Below, piece by piece: positions 10,535-22,600 of a stretch of 64,000 bases of DNA; the stretch's first letter is position 1; every line of letters starts with the position of its first letter. Source of the stretch: Symbiotaphrina buchneri (taxonomy: Eukaryota > Ascomycota > Symbiotaphrinales > Symbiotaphrinaceae). Both the position numbers and the translations under genes were made by a program. Under the pieces are notes generated by a model. It searched no databases. It worked only from the letters and a program-made list of their open reading frames with translations, and had not been told where the DNA came from. The stretch covers positions 372,001 through 436,000 of the forward strand of contig BCIG01000027.1 in the NCBI GenBank assembly GCA_001599915.1. Reading direction: 5' to 3'.

Positions 10535-13500
10535 ATGGAGAGTTCGATTGTGGAAGATAGAGGAGGACTTTCCCGAATGGACTTTTTGAAGAACGCCGAT
10601 AAAGATACTAGCGGTCCTCATCCACTGGAGGTATCACCTCCCGGCATAATTGAGGCAGGGAATGCTGCTCCAGTCGCTCTCTCTGGACGCAAGAAGACGT
10701 GGAAGAAAAGAAAGCTCTCTGCGGAATCCGAGCAAGCGAACAGGAGACGATCGTCTCGTCGCCTTGCAAGCACTGTACCAGACTTTAGCCCGTCGACCTC
10801 TTCTGCTCAAGCTCTGTCTGTTCAAGCGACTCCTACGGACCTCTTGGGCGATCCTCATTGCAATTCGGTCCGACCTGAAGTTGACTCCTTGTCCCCTGAA
10901 AACACACTCAGGGGGGCCGAGATCTCGCATGGTAGTGCGTTCCGTATAGGGATCCCTGGACCTTCCTCCCTCCGAGCTGTGGACCATATCGCGCAAGAGG
11001 GTACTGCTGCTGGAGATACGTCCATATCCGACGATCGGTCAATTTTTACCCCAGATAATTATGAGGATTATCGGTTATGGAATACCAGGTCTTCACTTCG
11101 GGCCTATGCCAAGTGCTCTCGAGGTGCGAATCCTCAACAGAGGGCGCAGAGCGCGCATAATATCATGAAAAAGATGGTACTGCCGCGGAACGAACATCGT
11201 AGAGATCCCAACTCCGTGGCTGGCCTCGGGATACCCTTGAAAGGGAGTCTAAACGACTGCGATGGATCGGAACTTCTGGAGTCTCCCTGTAGTTCTGAAA
11301 CGGATGAATTGATGTACAATGCAGACGATACTGGATTGATAGATGATTCTTGGTCGATCGCTGCCGCGGTCCAGTTACCACGCCCTCCGCAGATCCAGTC
11401 GAATCAAGGAGGTCGACGCAGGGTTGCCCCAAAAGAAAAGGCGCTCGCAGCATTGAGTAAAGAGACGGAGAGAGCTGAAGTGCTGTATAAAGAATGGAAA
11501 AGGAAGAAAGGTAGCTTTTCCTCATCTGTTGCTGAAGTCTCTGTGGGGCTGACTCTGTCCTGAAGATCGCATCAACGAACTTCTGAGTATTCCCTTCTAC
11601 TCGGCCAGCCCGAGATACCAACCGCCACCAAAAGCCGAACCGAAGGAAGGTCAGCAGTCTAGTGGACCACCTGTTGTGCCAGACGGTTATAATCTTACTA
11701 TGGAAGACGGCCTTTGTGTCTTTTCACCGACGCCAGAAGTATTTGCAGACTTTGAAGCATTCCTTGAGACAGTTGAGGAGATCGCTGGTCGTGAGAATGG
11801 TGTGGTCAAAGTTGTGGTCCCTCATAAAAAGTAAGATCACGGATTGGCGATGAGTGAACATTGATTTGACTCTGGTAGTGTCGAGCCTCCATCCGCAGAT
11901 AGTCCTTTATGCACGTCTGCGACCCGCAATACCGATTCGCCGGGTCAGCCAAATAACATGGCAGGACACAACCGTGCTAACAAGGATACTCATTATCCGG
12001 ACAAGAGGACCGCCCATTCATCGGAAAAGATGTCGCCGTCAACTGTTCAGCTTTCGACCTTCAAGCTGGGAATGTTTCTTAACCAACATACACAAAGTAG
12101 CATGAACCCGATTTACGATGTCACGAGCCGGCCTTGGCATGGAGAGTCTGCAAGCTTGGAACGTGCAAGAATCGAAGACCATCGTAGATATTTCGGAAAA
12201 TACTGCGGCTTAGCGGATGACCAGCTATTAGACATATGGCGGTTTGGTAGCTGGCAAAACATCATGGGCGAAGAAAAGCTGATACAACGGTTCATGGACG
12301 AAAAGAATCAGTCCTTAGACACGGTCTATGGCATGGACAATGATGGTACGCCGCTCTACCCGCTCTAACAGCTCATACACCATAGTACTGACATTGTCAC
12401 GGATATAGCGACTCCAGATCTTAGGGAGGCCTTGAGTCTGGGAAACCTCAAGCTGGTTGACTTTCCAGGCAATAGTTTGATGAAGTCAAGCTCTAGGATA
12501 GAGGGCATCCACACACCGTATTTCTATGTGTCGCATGATGAGTGTACGCCGTTTGGACTTCATGTTGAGGATTACGGCGCATACTCGATGAACTATCTGC
12601 ATGTGGGTGCTCCAAAATGCTGGTATGTTATCAAGCCAAAGCACCAGAAAGAGCTGGAAGAATTCCTCCATGGCTTCAGCCACCCGTCTGAGACATTGCT
12701 CGCTGCTCCGGGCACAAAGAGACCCCGAAGGCCTCCGCAGTGCAGCCAGTTCTTACGCCACCAGTCTATGTTTCTTCCCGAGGAGACATTGCGAACGACC
12801 GGTCTGGAATTCACCCGTGTGGTCCAACAGCAGGGTCAGATGGTGATTACTTTTCCTTGGGCCTATCATCAAGGGTTTAACAGTGGTCCAAACATCGCCG
12901 AAGCAATTGGCTACGCCAGCGAGCGATGGGAGATCTTTATGCGGGAAGGTCTCTATCAGAAGTGCCATCGTGCAGTTTGTCTTGTAGAGCCCTTGAATAT
13001 GGATTTTGACTTCGTCAAACCAAGGACAACGGCTTGTACATATCCTGCAAGAAAGCCCAAGGGTGGACGAGCAAGGGCTGGCATGGCTACACATCAGCCA
13101 TCCCGACCGACACGACTCGAAGATCAAGGGATCCCTGATGAACCCCTTATGGCCGATATCTCGAACCAGAATGTCGTCACTGCCACCGGTGAGGCCCTCA
13201 CCAGAACGGAGGCTTATGCGGCGGACATCCGTGATTCGTCCCAAGCTGCAACAGAGCAAGTTGAGCATACCTTGTCCGAGGAGTCTGGACCTCTTACTCC
13301 GAGTTCCGCGGGGATGGTGCACGAAACCAGCAGCTATGGCAATACTGGTGCAGAGAATACGCCAGGACCCAGAGGAGTCGAGGCTTCCGCTACCTCTAGC
13401 TTGAGAAATCACCAAGCTATGGTAGCTATTAGCGAGCTCGTTGAGCCTGCTCATGGCCCTAAAACAGAGTCTGGTGGGCCAGCTCTTTCAGTTATAACGC

Positions 13501-13625
13501 CTCCCGCTTCTGATGGGGACAATCGCAAAGGGAAAAAGCCTGCTCGCCGAGGAAGACGATCCGCAAAGACACCGTCGCAACCTATACAGATGGCCACACC
13601 GTCGTCCATGGCTGGTTTGGCATGA
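10535..13625 (+). CDS. JmjN/JmjC histone demethylase (KDM4/JHDM3-like)
   Basis: Fe(II)/2-oxoglutarate dioxygenase expected to remove methyl groups from histone lysines in the nucleus. Exons 10535-11510, 11566-11830, 11879-12345, 12409-13625; 974 aa, frame kept throughout. Residues 1-360 are disordered with basic patches (KKTWKKRKL, RRRSSRRLAS). JmjN is at about 379-414 (SPTPEVFADFEAFLETVEEI through VVKVVVPHKK). JmjC is at about 560-760 with metal ligands H621 and E623 (FGLHVEDYGAYSMNYLH) and H723 (FPWAYHQGFN). N631 and K639 match the cofactor-contact positions of KDM4. C681 and H687 (CSQFLRH) match the KDM4 zinc site, with a possible second half at KCHRAVC. The C-terminal 200 residues are disordered and basic at the end (KGKKPARRGRRSAKT). 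No PHD or Tudor domain is seen. All catalytic ligands are present, so activity is plausible. H3K9 or H3K36 preference cannot be read from sequence alone. Confidence 0.92.
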
Positions 13626-14689
13626 TCATCCCGGTGCTCTAAGTGCAGATTAGATCAACCGACAGCCGCTGTCGCGAAGCGCGGGTCGTATGAGCCGGTT
13701 TTCTATCTGCTTGATTACCTGTATAATCCAGCAACACAGTGCTACATGTCGCTGATGTGGCTCACTCGGTTCTAAACTCTGCATTCATTCACCCTTTTGC
13801 ATTCGCGTTTTCACTGTGAGCATCAGTCGGGTTACTTGGGCAAGCATTCATTTACTGCGGATGCGTGAGCATGGCTTGCTTCGAATTGGTGGACATCACT
13901 TTATCTTGTATCACGCATTATCTTCCGGCAGGGAAGAAGACTCGCGGTCCTTTATTTCCATATTGTTGGGTTGGGATGCAGAACTGGGGTATAATCACCG
14001 CCAGAGCATTGCTCTTACCACTACAAGTGGTCTCGTCAATCAACGAAGACCCTGTACATTGATTGCATTGTATACATAATTACGAGAGCTTGCAAGTTGA
14101 AAGTATCCATATCACCAATGTAAGGTAGCGCTGTAGCCCTGATACTCGGGGTTTTACCCGGTCGAGCCGTGAAGTTTAAGGTATTTTGTTGCGCTCAGGG
14201 TTCGCGCCATGATGCTAAGCGCAGAGCTTAAAACGCCAGGGGCGGTCCACCTGGGCGTTCAGAAACTGGGCGTAGACTGTTTCATCTCTTGCGCTCCAAG
14301 CTCCTGGCCAGGAAATAATAACAAAATGTCTACAGAGTGATTAGAAGGGCTCAGTTGAGCAGTATCATGGCTTGGCCCAGCCTAGATGTGCTTGTTCAAT
14401 TAACAGACAACAGCTTCACTTGAAAAGGCAAGCATTGCGATCAGGTAATCTTGAGATTGTCATCCCTTTCTAGCAGATTTCCATATTTTGACCAGTATCG
14501 GTTTTTGATCGCCCAGATAAGATAGCAAGGATTGTGGGGCCAAGCCAGACCAGCGCGGACTCAACCTTGATTTACGATGGCTTGGCATTCACCGCCTGCC
14601 ACAATGACCCCCTTCCGACCTTCAGATGAAGCCTTTGCCATTCGAGGAGGACTGTTCGAAGGCATCGGCCACTCTCAACCAGCGGCAGA
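13626..14689. other. intergenic, demethylase 3' to CAP10 gene 5'
   Basis: About 1.06 kb. Small frames at 13816-14079 and 13865-14062 overlap each other and resemble nothing I know. No tRNA, repeat or palindrome noticed. Confidence 0.45.
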
Positions 14690-16072
14690 ATGCTATTCCC
14701 TCCCCCAAATCGGGCTTCAAGTCTATCAAGCAATCGGCTTGCATTGCTGGCACGCAGGCCTGCCATAACTTACCCTGCCCTCCTGGTACTCTTCATCTTC
14801 CTGGTTTATGTCCTGCTCCCCAGTCGCAACCATCATGCTCCACCGCAGGGAGACTGGCGAGTGGAGCACTCGAAAGTGTTCACGGGAACCTGGGACTGGA
14901 GGAAGCATGCGAATAATCTGATGCTGGACGACGCTCAGTGCGAGACAGCATTCCCTGGATTGTTCGAGGAAGTTGAAAGAGCCGTGAGGGATCGCAGGAC
15001 GAACAAGATCACTCTGGAGGAAATGGACTCTATAAACCCGATCAATGGCTATGTCCGCGGTATGATATATGATCAACAGGTAAGCGATACCATGCTGAAG
15101 CCAGCCTGACATCCCCCTTGCTGATCGGCGCAATGACAGCTGTATATCATATCCACGCGCGGCGGGATATACTCCCGTGAGCAAGCGACGCTTCATGCAC
15201 TGCACAGAGCAATTGTGACCTCGCCGGTACCTCTCCCGAATATCGAATTCTCGTTCATCTCGGACGATAAGATTCCCCCAGAAGCTACCTGGACATTAGC
15301 ACGACGTCCCGAGGACACGGCAACCTGGTTGATGCCGGATTTCTGGTTCTGGGCCTGGCCGGAAACCAAAGTGGGAAGTTACAACGAGGTCCAATTGAAG
15401 GCTCGCCTGATTGAGTCGCCCATCAGCGTTCCTGGCGGCGGTGGTTATGCGTGGAGGTATAAGAAACCGCAGTTGGTTTGGCGCGGTGCTTCTATGGGTC
15501 TTGAACTGCGGGAGAAGTTCCTTCAGGAAACAGAGAACAAGACTTGGGCAGATGTTAGGGAGCTTTCATGGCACGACGATGAAAGTATGCAAAACGACTT
15601 ACTCTCAATGTCCGACCATTGCAAATATAAGTTTCTGGCGCACACCGAGGGTAACTCATACAGTGGCCGGCTCAAGTTCCTCCAGAACTGTCAATCTGTC
15701 ATTGTAGCCCACAAGATGGATTGGCTGCAGCATTATACGCCACTGATGCGGTCATCGGGCAAGCGGCAAAACTTCGTCGAGGTAGACAGGAACTTCACCG
15801 AGCTGGAGTCCACAATCGAATGGCTCCTGAAGAACGACAAGAAGGCGGAGAAGATCGCCGCGGAGAGTGTTCGCACCTTCCGGGAGAGATATTTGACGCC
15901 AGCAGCGGAAGCTTGCTACTGGCGGAAGCTCATTCGGGGATGGGCGAGCGTGAGCTTTGAGCCTGAGTTCTTCGTCCAGGAGAATGCCACCGCTGGGGGT
16001 GGGCTAAAATGGAGAGGAGTACCGTGGGAGAGCTTCGCGTTGGAAAGAAGGTTGGACTGGGATCCATATTGA
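14690..16072 (+). CDS. CAP10-type glycosyltransferase (GT90), type II membrane protein
   Basis: Putative Golgi xylosyl- or glucosyl-type transferase of the CAP10/POGLUT family. Two exons, 14690-15079 and 15140-16072; 440 aa. Residues 1-25 are a short cytosolic tail and about 26-44 (ITYPALLVLFIFLVYVLLP) form a single signal anchor, giving a lumenal catalytic domain. The conserved CAP10 core is in exon 2: WRGASMGLELREKF, then CKYKFLAHTEGNSYSGRLKF, then QNCQSVIVAHKMDWLQHYTP. The family signature serine/arginine segment before the lipid- or donor-binding loop is therefore intact. Cryptococcus Cap10 is linked to capsule making; ascomycete relatives are common and mostly uncharacterised, so the substrate is not assignable. 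The first methionine of the frame immediately precedes the anchor, which supports this start. Confidence 0.9.
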
Positions 16073-17078
16073 TGCCCAGAATTTCGCGCGGTTGGATATC
16101 CGTCCTGTGCTGCGAGAGGTGCTTAGGTGCTACTCACGACGAACGATATGACCTTTGGTTATAAGCATATAGTTGGGGCATGATACCCTTCTTGGATCAT
16201 TCCCGGAGTTGGCGTTTTGAAAGGGATGGGGCAGCCTTTTAATTTGGGTGCACGACGACATAGACCTCGAGCATCGGAGCGCGGTTGGCCTCGCTGAGTC
16301 GCTCTGTGAGGTATCTCGTGCCGCTTGATATTCGACAGGAGATCATATCGGGCCAAGTGCACTCAATCTCCACCTTGCGGAGCGCTTGACTCAGATGAGG
16401 CTTGCATATGCTCAATTTGGCATTTGGCGAGAGTCAGAGCCGATTTTGCAAGACGACATTCTCAGCTTTGCTCTCTTTAGAGGACAGCACGCTCCTCTTA
16501 TCAAGTCCCAAGTACAGTAGTGCAAATGACAGTGACGCGTTGCATCGGGTGCTCGGCGCTCTTATACTTTAAGTCCTGGCATTTTGGGTTACATCGGACA
16601 GGATAGCTTCAATAATGCATAGCAATCGAATGTTACTGCACGAATCTGGGGTGCCTGAGGACTGCCCTAAAAGGCAGGTTGTGCTAGTCACATGTACCGT
16701 TATTATCCTGCAATTCTCTTTGTACGCGCGTAAGAAGCAACATATACATCGTATGGCCCATCAATTGTCATGGAGGTGTGCGTGTTCGTTCTCCACCTCC
16801 GTTAGCACGCTCGCACGGTTGCACCGACTGATAGGGAAATTTAGCGTCCTGAAGGTCGCCGTACATTTGCTACGGCAGCCGATAACTACCAATTGCCGTA
16901 GGACAAACACGCCGCTTGCTCGCTTGTCTCTCGGTCTTCTCGCAGCTGCTGACTCACGAAGCGCGGCTCTTAGGGCTTAAGCGAGAACGCACACTGAACG
17001 GGCCCTCCAACGCATACTGAAGCCAAATCGTCAACGACCATCGAAAACCATCACCAGCGGCACGCCAAATCAGTCAAG
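16073..17078. other. intergenic, CAP10 gene 3' to eL42 promoter
   Basis: One kilobase. The 121-codon frame at 16615-16980 is the longest but has no recognisable domain and ends just upstream of the eL42 leader; I treat it as chance. It contains the promoter of a ribosomal protein gene. Confidence 0.45.
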
Positions 17079-17649
17079 ATGGTATGGATATGATCATCTA
17101 TAATTCTCGCTGCATGAAGATATGCTGCGGCTACATGGATAAATGCTGATGGTGAGATGAACAGGTCAACGTTCCCAAAACCCGCCGCACCTACTGCAAG
17201 GGCAAGGACTGCAAGAAGCACACTCAGCACAAGGTGACGCAGTACAAGGCCGGAAAAGTACGTTTTGGATGCCTCTTCCCATCAGTTTAGAAGTGGATAC
17301 TTTCATTTGGGGGTGGTCGGAATCATCAAGGATGCATGGCTAACGGAGGTCTTCCACCAAATAGGCCTCGCTATTCGCACAGGGAAAGCGTCGTTACGAC
17401 CGTAAGCAGTCCGGTTACGGTGGTCAGACAAAGCCCGTTTTCCACAAGAAGGCGAAGACCACGAAGAAGGTGGTGTTGCGGTTGGAGTGCACACAATGCA
17501 AGACCAAGGCACAGCTGTCCCTGAAACGGTGCAAGCACTTTGAGTTGGGGTATGTTATTCCACCGGGATTTCGCCTGGAGTGGGATGGAGATGCTGACGT
17601 GTGCTTTAGTGGTGACAAGAAGACCAAGGGTGCGGCGCTGGTTTTCTAA
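17079..17649 (+). CDS. RPL42: 60S ribosomal protein eL42 (L44/L36a)
   Basis: Zinc-binding large-subunit protein near the E site. Four exons: 17079-17081, 17165-17257, 17365-17549, 17610-17649; 106 aa, exactly the family length. The first coding exon holds only the ATG, so gene finders easily miss the true start; the next exon gives [20 protein letters not shown]. Zinc ligands C12, C17 and the later [10 protein letters not shown] pair are present. Residue 56 is proline ([11 protein letters not shown]), the wild-type state; glutamine at this site gives cycloheximide resistance in several yeasts. Intron-rich layout with an intron directly after the ATG is common for fungal ribosomal protein genes. 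Nearly identical to yeast throughout, so confidence is very high. Confidence 0.97.
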
Positions 17650-18133
17650 GGTGGTGCGCATGGGATTCGTGATGATACGGCTGCATTGTTGCATTAGGAG
17701 TGTTTAGGCTTCGGAAATACAAGTCAATCATCCTAAGCATACAGATTATCTCAAACGTGTGCTACGATATTGGATGCTGCCTTGCCACATACTGGTGTAA
17801 CTCGAGCGACACGACACATGAGGATCAATAGCTTCATTTATCAGCCACCGCCTGGAACGAGGATGGTCTGTTTACCAAGAAGGCTTGGGCAATTGATCCA
17901 GATCGGACTTATGTGCACTACTGTCTCGAGGTCTTCCTTGCTACTGGACGATCTCTATTCGACCAGTCGAAAGGTAGTTCGGCTTGCCATCAAGTGGAAC
18001 CGTAGTCCGATCAAGGAATTTCCGTTGTCTCTGGGGGATCTTCTAAATTTTCCCGATTATTTATGGGAATTTCGAAACGCCCGCTTCAATACCTCACGTC
18101 TCAGACGCTTATGGCCATGTTGGCTTCGATCCG
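17650..18133. other. 3' spacer between convergent genes
   Basis: 3' regions of eL42 (plus) and the 2H phosphoesterase (minus). A 157-codon plus frame (17770-18243) starts at TTG and overlaps the 3' coding end of the minus gene; not supported. Confidence 0.45.
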
Positions 18134-19242
18134 TCAGAAGCCCTTTCCCAGCCTTTTGGTTGCTCCGCCACCATACCAGAGTGTCCCATGCCTGCAATCC
18201 AAGCCCTTCTCCTCTCCAACAACCCATTCGCCTCCATCCTTGATAGCTGGATTTCCTTCCACGGGCCAGTACTCTTCCTCTAACCATTTGTTTATCTCCT
18301 GTATTTTGTCTACCCACCTCTTCACCTTTGTAGAATCGACTTTTCCGTCTGTCTCTAACGCGTCCTTTGTCACGAATCTTCCAACCGTCAAGTGAGCTGA
18401 AGGGACGGTGTATCGTGAATCTATAGTCACCCCCGCCTCCTTTGACAGATCGTATAAATCCCGCCGTAAGTGATGGTAGGTAAACGCATCGTCCTCTGGC
18501 CTACGGCCGTCCGGTCTGTCTTTTCCTATGGCCTCACCGGCAGCAGGCAAGAAGGACAAGGCCACCGCGCTGGCGTCAAACCCAAGTAGTGGTTTCACAA
18601 GGCGTGCCCGACGGGTGTAGGTATGGTCAGTGATGGTCTCGATGGAAGGGCTGAGGGTCTCGAGCAGAGCAGCAATCTCGGGTTCGGTGCGCGAGTGCGT
18701 CACCTCGAGGCTGGTCATGTGGAGGTTGTCTGGTGGCATGAGCCATAGATCTACACGACTCAAAGCTGTTAGCTCTAGATCTGGAGCTCTCAGACTTATT
18801 CGACCGTTGGCAACGCACCCGGTACAGCCTCCCGCAGCTTCGCCTGTATCGTAGCAATGAGGCTCTTGAGCTTCTGCGGAGGCCGCGCCCAAAAGACCAG
18901 GCAGTACCGCGGATCCTTGTAGTTTGGGTCGGTGAGGAGCTTGACGAGCGTGGCATCCAGCACGGCACCCTCGAAATCGGGAGATAGGAGTTTGGAGGTC
19001 TGCTGCTCTATGCGGGCGCTGCGATGCCGCGAATAGATGGCCTGGATTTCTTTCTGGAGTTCTGGAGGTTAGAGCAAGCTTTCATTGCAGCTGCTGAGGC
19101 GCTGGATTGCCCGGGCGCATACCGGGTCGTTGTTGGATGCGTCGATGAGCGCCTGATACGGATTGGCCGAGCCCGAGATGGCCACCCCCGAGAAGTCCCG
19201 GTACTGCTCTTCATGGCCCTTGGTTCCGACTTCGTGGGCCAT
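18134..19242 (-). CDS. 2H phosphoesterase (LigT-like / cyclic phosphodiesterase fold)
   Basis: Member of the 2H superfamily, which acts on 2',3'-cyclic or 2'-5' phosphodiester bonds in RNA. Minus-strand exons in transcript order: 19242-19123, 19053-18819, 18750-18134; 323 aa, frame kept. Both catalytic HxT motifs are present: H129-M-T131 (DNLHMTSLEV) and H238-L-T240 (SAHLTVGRF). Their spacing (109 residues) is wide, in keeping with the larger fungal members. N-terminal residues 1-40 (MAHEVGTKGHEEQ...) form a leader, then a helix KEIQAIYSRHRSARIEQQTS and a strand CLVFWARPP that fits the first beta unit. For intron 1 the second of two nearby AG acceptors is chosen because only it keeps the frame. 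An in-frame upstream start at 19329 is possible. Substrate unknown; tRNA splicing or U6 end processing are family options only. Confidence 0.85.
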
Positions 19243-19548
19243 TGATTGTTGTGTAAGGCACCAGCGTGCTTTTGCTGATGTGGCTTCGTACCTAGATAGC
19301 TGTTGATTATTGCGGTCTGAACGGTCCAAAAGCCCAGCCTTGTCGCTCAGGGAGCTCCGGCGCCCTGCTCAAGCCCCCTGACGAGCCCCCAAACGGCCAT
19401 TTGTACCCCACAAACACAGTCTCGGGGAGATTTCAATAAATTAATTTCATGGGGCAATTTAAGAAAAAAATTCCAGCGAGCCCTTTGTCACTACGCACAA
19501 AGCATCATTGCAATGACTCCAAAAAAAATCAAAAAAAGATGTCAAATT
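19243..19548. other. intergenic with Pol III terminator-like T-runs
   Basis: Between the 2H phosphoesterase start and the tRNA-Trp 3' end. Read on the minus strand, two T-runs (plus-strand A-runs at about 19521-19538) lie just 3' of the tRNA and fit an RNA polymerase III terminator. Confidence 0.55.
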
Positions 19549-19690
19549 GAGGCCAAGAGGACTTGAACCCTATGGGAGGATTAGTCATGTTGAAAAACAC
19601 GAACAGAATGTATTGATTTGACTCACCCTAACCTTCAGATAACCAGTGGTTGAGCTGGAGTCTGCTGCGCTACCGTTGCGCCATGGCCCC
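19549..19690 (-). tRNA. tRNA-Trp (CCA), intron-containing and further interrupted
   Basis: Read on the minus strand. The 7-bp acceptor stem (GGGGCCA with TGGCCTC) is perfect, including one G-T pair. The D arm GCGC-AACGGTA-GCGC is perfect. The anticodon loop CTCCAG has CCA as anticodon, with a canonical intron of about 14 nt after position 37 (CTCAACCACTGGTT) before the 3' stem TCTG. The T loop is TTCAAGT with 3' strand CCTCT. Between the variable loop and the T arm lie 58 extra bases (19567-19624), bounded by a direct repeat ACCCTA at 19567-19572 and 19625-19630. Dropping one repeat unit gives a normal-length tRNA, but the T stem would pair at only three of five positions. T-runs follow the 3' end. 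It may be a pseudogene, a decayed copy with a small insertion, or a tRNA with an unusual second intervening sequence. Confidence 0.65.
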
Positions 19691-22600
19691 GAGTTCTGCA
19701 ATTTTTGGCATTATTCTACTTTATGTCTCTCGGCAAAATTTCGCTCATTCACAGGCTAAGTGCCGCGGGCTTGTTTTGGGTCTAGCAGGGACAGTTCTCG
19801 CTTCCTATTGGCTTCGCGAGTGAGGATACCAGGACTCCAGCCATTGAGGCCTGCTATCATTTTCATAATTTCTGTAATTTCGGTGATTCAAGGAACTGAC
19901 CTGACCTGCTCTGCTCTCGTCGGCTTTATGGGGTGAAATTGATGTTCTCTCGGTGAACTGCAGAATATTCTCAGGATCTCTGCAGTGGATTCTACGGACG
20001 CATTTCAAAGGATTATTCAACTAGGGCAGCAAGCAAAAAGCCTCGCGAAGACCCAAGAGTGGACATCCCTGGCCGTGAAATACCGCGCCAATGGTCTACA
20101 AACTCTTGGATGTGAAGTATGCCCTGAGGGCCTGAACAGATGGTGCCGTAGCATTGTAATGGTATCAACGGCACCAGAAATCCAATATGGAATTTCTAGC
20201 AACCAGCTTTCGTTATAGGCGTCTCATCGAGTATTTCCCTACGTACCGGATGAAAAGTCAGCGATCAGGCCGGCAGGCAGGGAAGATTTTCGTTGAGAAT
20301 ATTCGGTGCCTGGTGTTCTAGAGGAAAATCAGCATAGTCCCCGGTACTCTGTGTGGAAAATGGTGGTCTGACAAATGGAGAAAGGGACGGGCGTCATGTT
20401 CTCTGAGAAACGGTGCAGAGTCATAATGCTGATAATAATAACTCACGAGCGCCTTCAACGACGAGGAGGATGGGTGGGATGCTAGAGGATCGCAGGTGAC
20501 CGAGACCGCCCTTCAATTTCCCGCGCACTATCAACTCCCGTGCATGCCTATGTCTCAACCTTAGAATGCGGACGCAGCTCCTAGAGGTTATTATAGGTAG
20601 GTCTCCTGCGTAGTGTCCACTTGAAGCTCGTCCGAAGTTCATAATGTGGTTCCTATCACCTGCGCCTGCACCAAGCCGGCCCAGTCAGCCCACATAACCC
20701 TGGATAGCTCTATTTCGCAGCTATGTCGCCATGGATTCCAAACGCCGAATAACCCAGCTGTTCAGCCCCAGACTCGCTTCCGAGAAGAAGTTGATGACTA
20801 GCTGGGGCATTGAGGAGGTAGTAGAGATTTGTTGCCTTTCATCTGCTGCTTTTGAGACAGAAGCTCGTCAGAAGCAGAATCAAATGAGTTGAAGGGAAAA
20901 CCGAGAGGGTCCTATTTGTGAGCGAGTCCCCACAATGCGCCCGTGTGGCCATTGGTGGCAGGTGGGGCGAGTGAAAGGAAGCAGGTCTTGTCCCATAGAT
21001 CTAGCATGCTTGGGCTGCAGACATTGCATAAACAACGGTCATGCTGATCATATGCGGGAGCAAAATAGACTATGCCATGAACTATTGTCTCGTCAACTTC
21101 AGCTGCTCATAAGTCATGGGCAGTAGAAAAGGAATTTGGAATCAAGGATCAGCCCACGAACAGTAAGCGTGCTGTATCAATTCAAACATGCTTCCTCTTC
21201 GTCCATCGAGATGTACCGTGTGAAAGCGGTGCTGGTCAATGAGGTGATTCCCGCTTGACCATATCGGAGGTCAACCTTGAGAGCATCTCTTTGGGCCCTT
21301 GAAGTGTCACCAAGGTATCAAGACAACTGGGCCAGACACGCTTGCCATGGATTGTGTGTACTGTCATGTCCGTCCTGGGCGGAAAGGTTCAAAGGCCTTA
21401 TGTGTAAGTCTGTAGTATCCAGATAGCTCTTTTCGCCCTGGTAAAAAGCATGGTAAGCAATACACAACTTGAATAGGGAGACATCACGACTAGGGGTCAA
21501 ACCCCACATATGCAGAGATCTGGTACCCGTAGTCGGGCAGTTTATCAAGGATGGCACAGGAAGCGACCATGCTTAGAAATGATATCAGAGAGGTGGTAGT
21601 GATTATGTCTATGGGAAGATTACATTGTGGGGGAAAGGAAACAAGGCTGAGAGAATGATGCTCTGCATCGTCATTCCCCAAACACCCTCAGATCCTGCAT
21701 CGTTCCAGAGACAATGGGCCGCCGTCTTTCTATTAAGTCAGCAAGGCTACCTACATGCCCTTGACGTTAAGTGGACGCGCGATCATTGGTGCTGTAAATA
21801 TTATCTGACCATGATCCCCTTGCGTCGTTACTATACACTCTCTGCTAGATCTAGAACCCAACCAAATGCGTCCTTGCATCATGTGAGATCCAGTAATTGG
21901 TCAATCATCACGGAATTGCACCTTTTAATCAACCTCTTGGTCATGTCTTCCCCATAGAACCCATTGTAGTGAACCCCTGAACCCCTTTCTATCGCCATCC
22001 TATTGGCGGATTAACCGAGACGGAGGTTTCCATAGGCTTCGGATAATCAATTGACCGAAGCGTAGCTAACTCCCACTGGCTGATCTTTGTCTGTGCGCGT
22101 CTTCAACTCTCATGTCCAACAACGGTACACCCTGCCAGTTGCTCAACATGCTGGAAAAGCTGCCTGTCTCCAGCAGGCCGTTGAAGCGGCCATATGGCAG
22201 TGCAGAGGATAATGTGGTGGACCTCATCTGTGTCAGTATTGCCATCTCCGCGATACCTCACTCGACGGGGACTTCAGTCGCGTGCTCACTTGAAGATGGG
22301 AAGTTAACCTCCACTACAGGGTCATGCTGAAGTGGCAGTAAGAGCTCAGCATGCATCGACTTTTGCTCAGCTCGCAGAGCTCTCCTCGTCACCAGCTGCA
22401 TGTCGGCCGTCATATCCGTCGATATGGGTTGGCGCCACATGCAAATGACCTTGCTCGTCTTAGGCGCGCGGCGTTGCAGCAAGAGTTTCAGTTTCTGGAT
22501 GGCTTGCTCCAACACGGTCTTGCCGGAGGCATAAGTTTCAATGAAGGTTCTCCCGGCCCATTGAGAGACCTGTCTTTGTTGTACAATGGGTTGCAGGACG

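Noticed and set aside
12753-13454. 233-codon minus-strand frame
   Set aside because: Antisense to the JmjC exon, which has clear catalytic motifs.
16615-16980. 121-codon frame upstream of eL42
   Set aside because: No domain, no splice partner, and located in the promoter area of a ribosomal protein gene.
17770-18243. 157-codon plus frame downstream of eL42
   Set aside because: Starts at TTG and overlaps the 3' coding end of the minus-strand 2H phosphoesterase.
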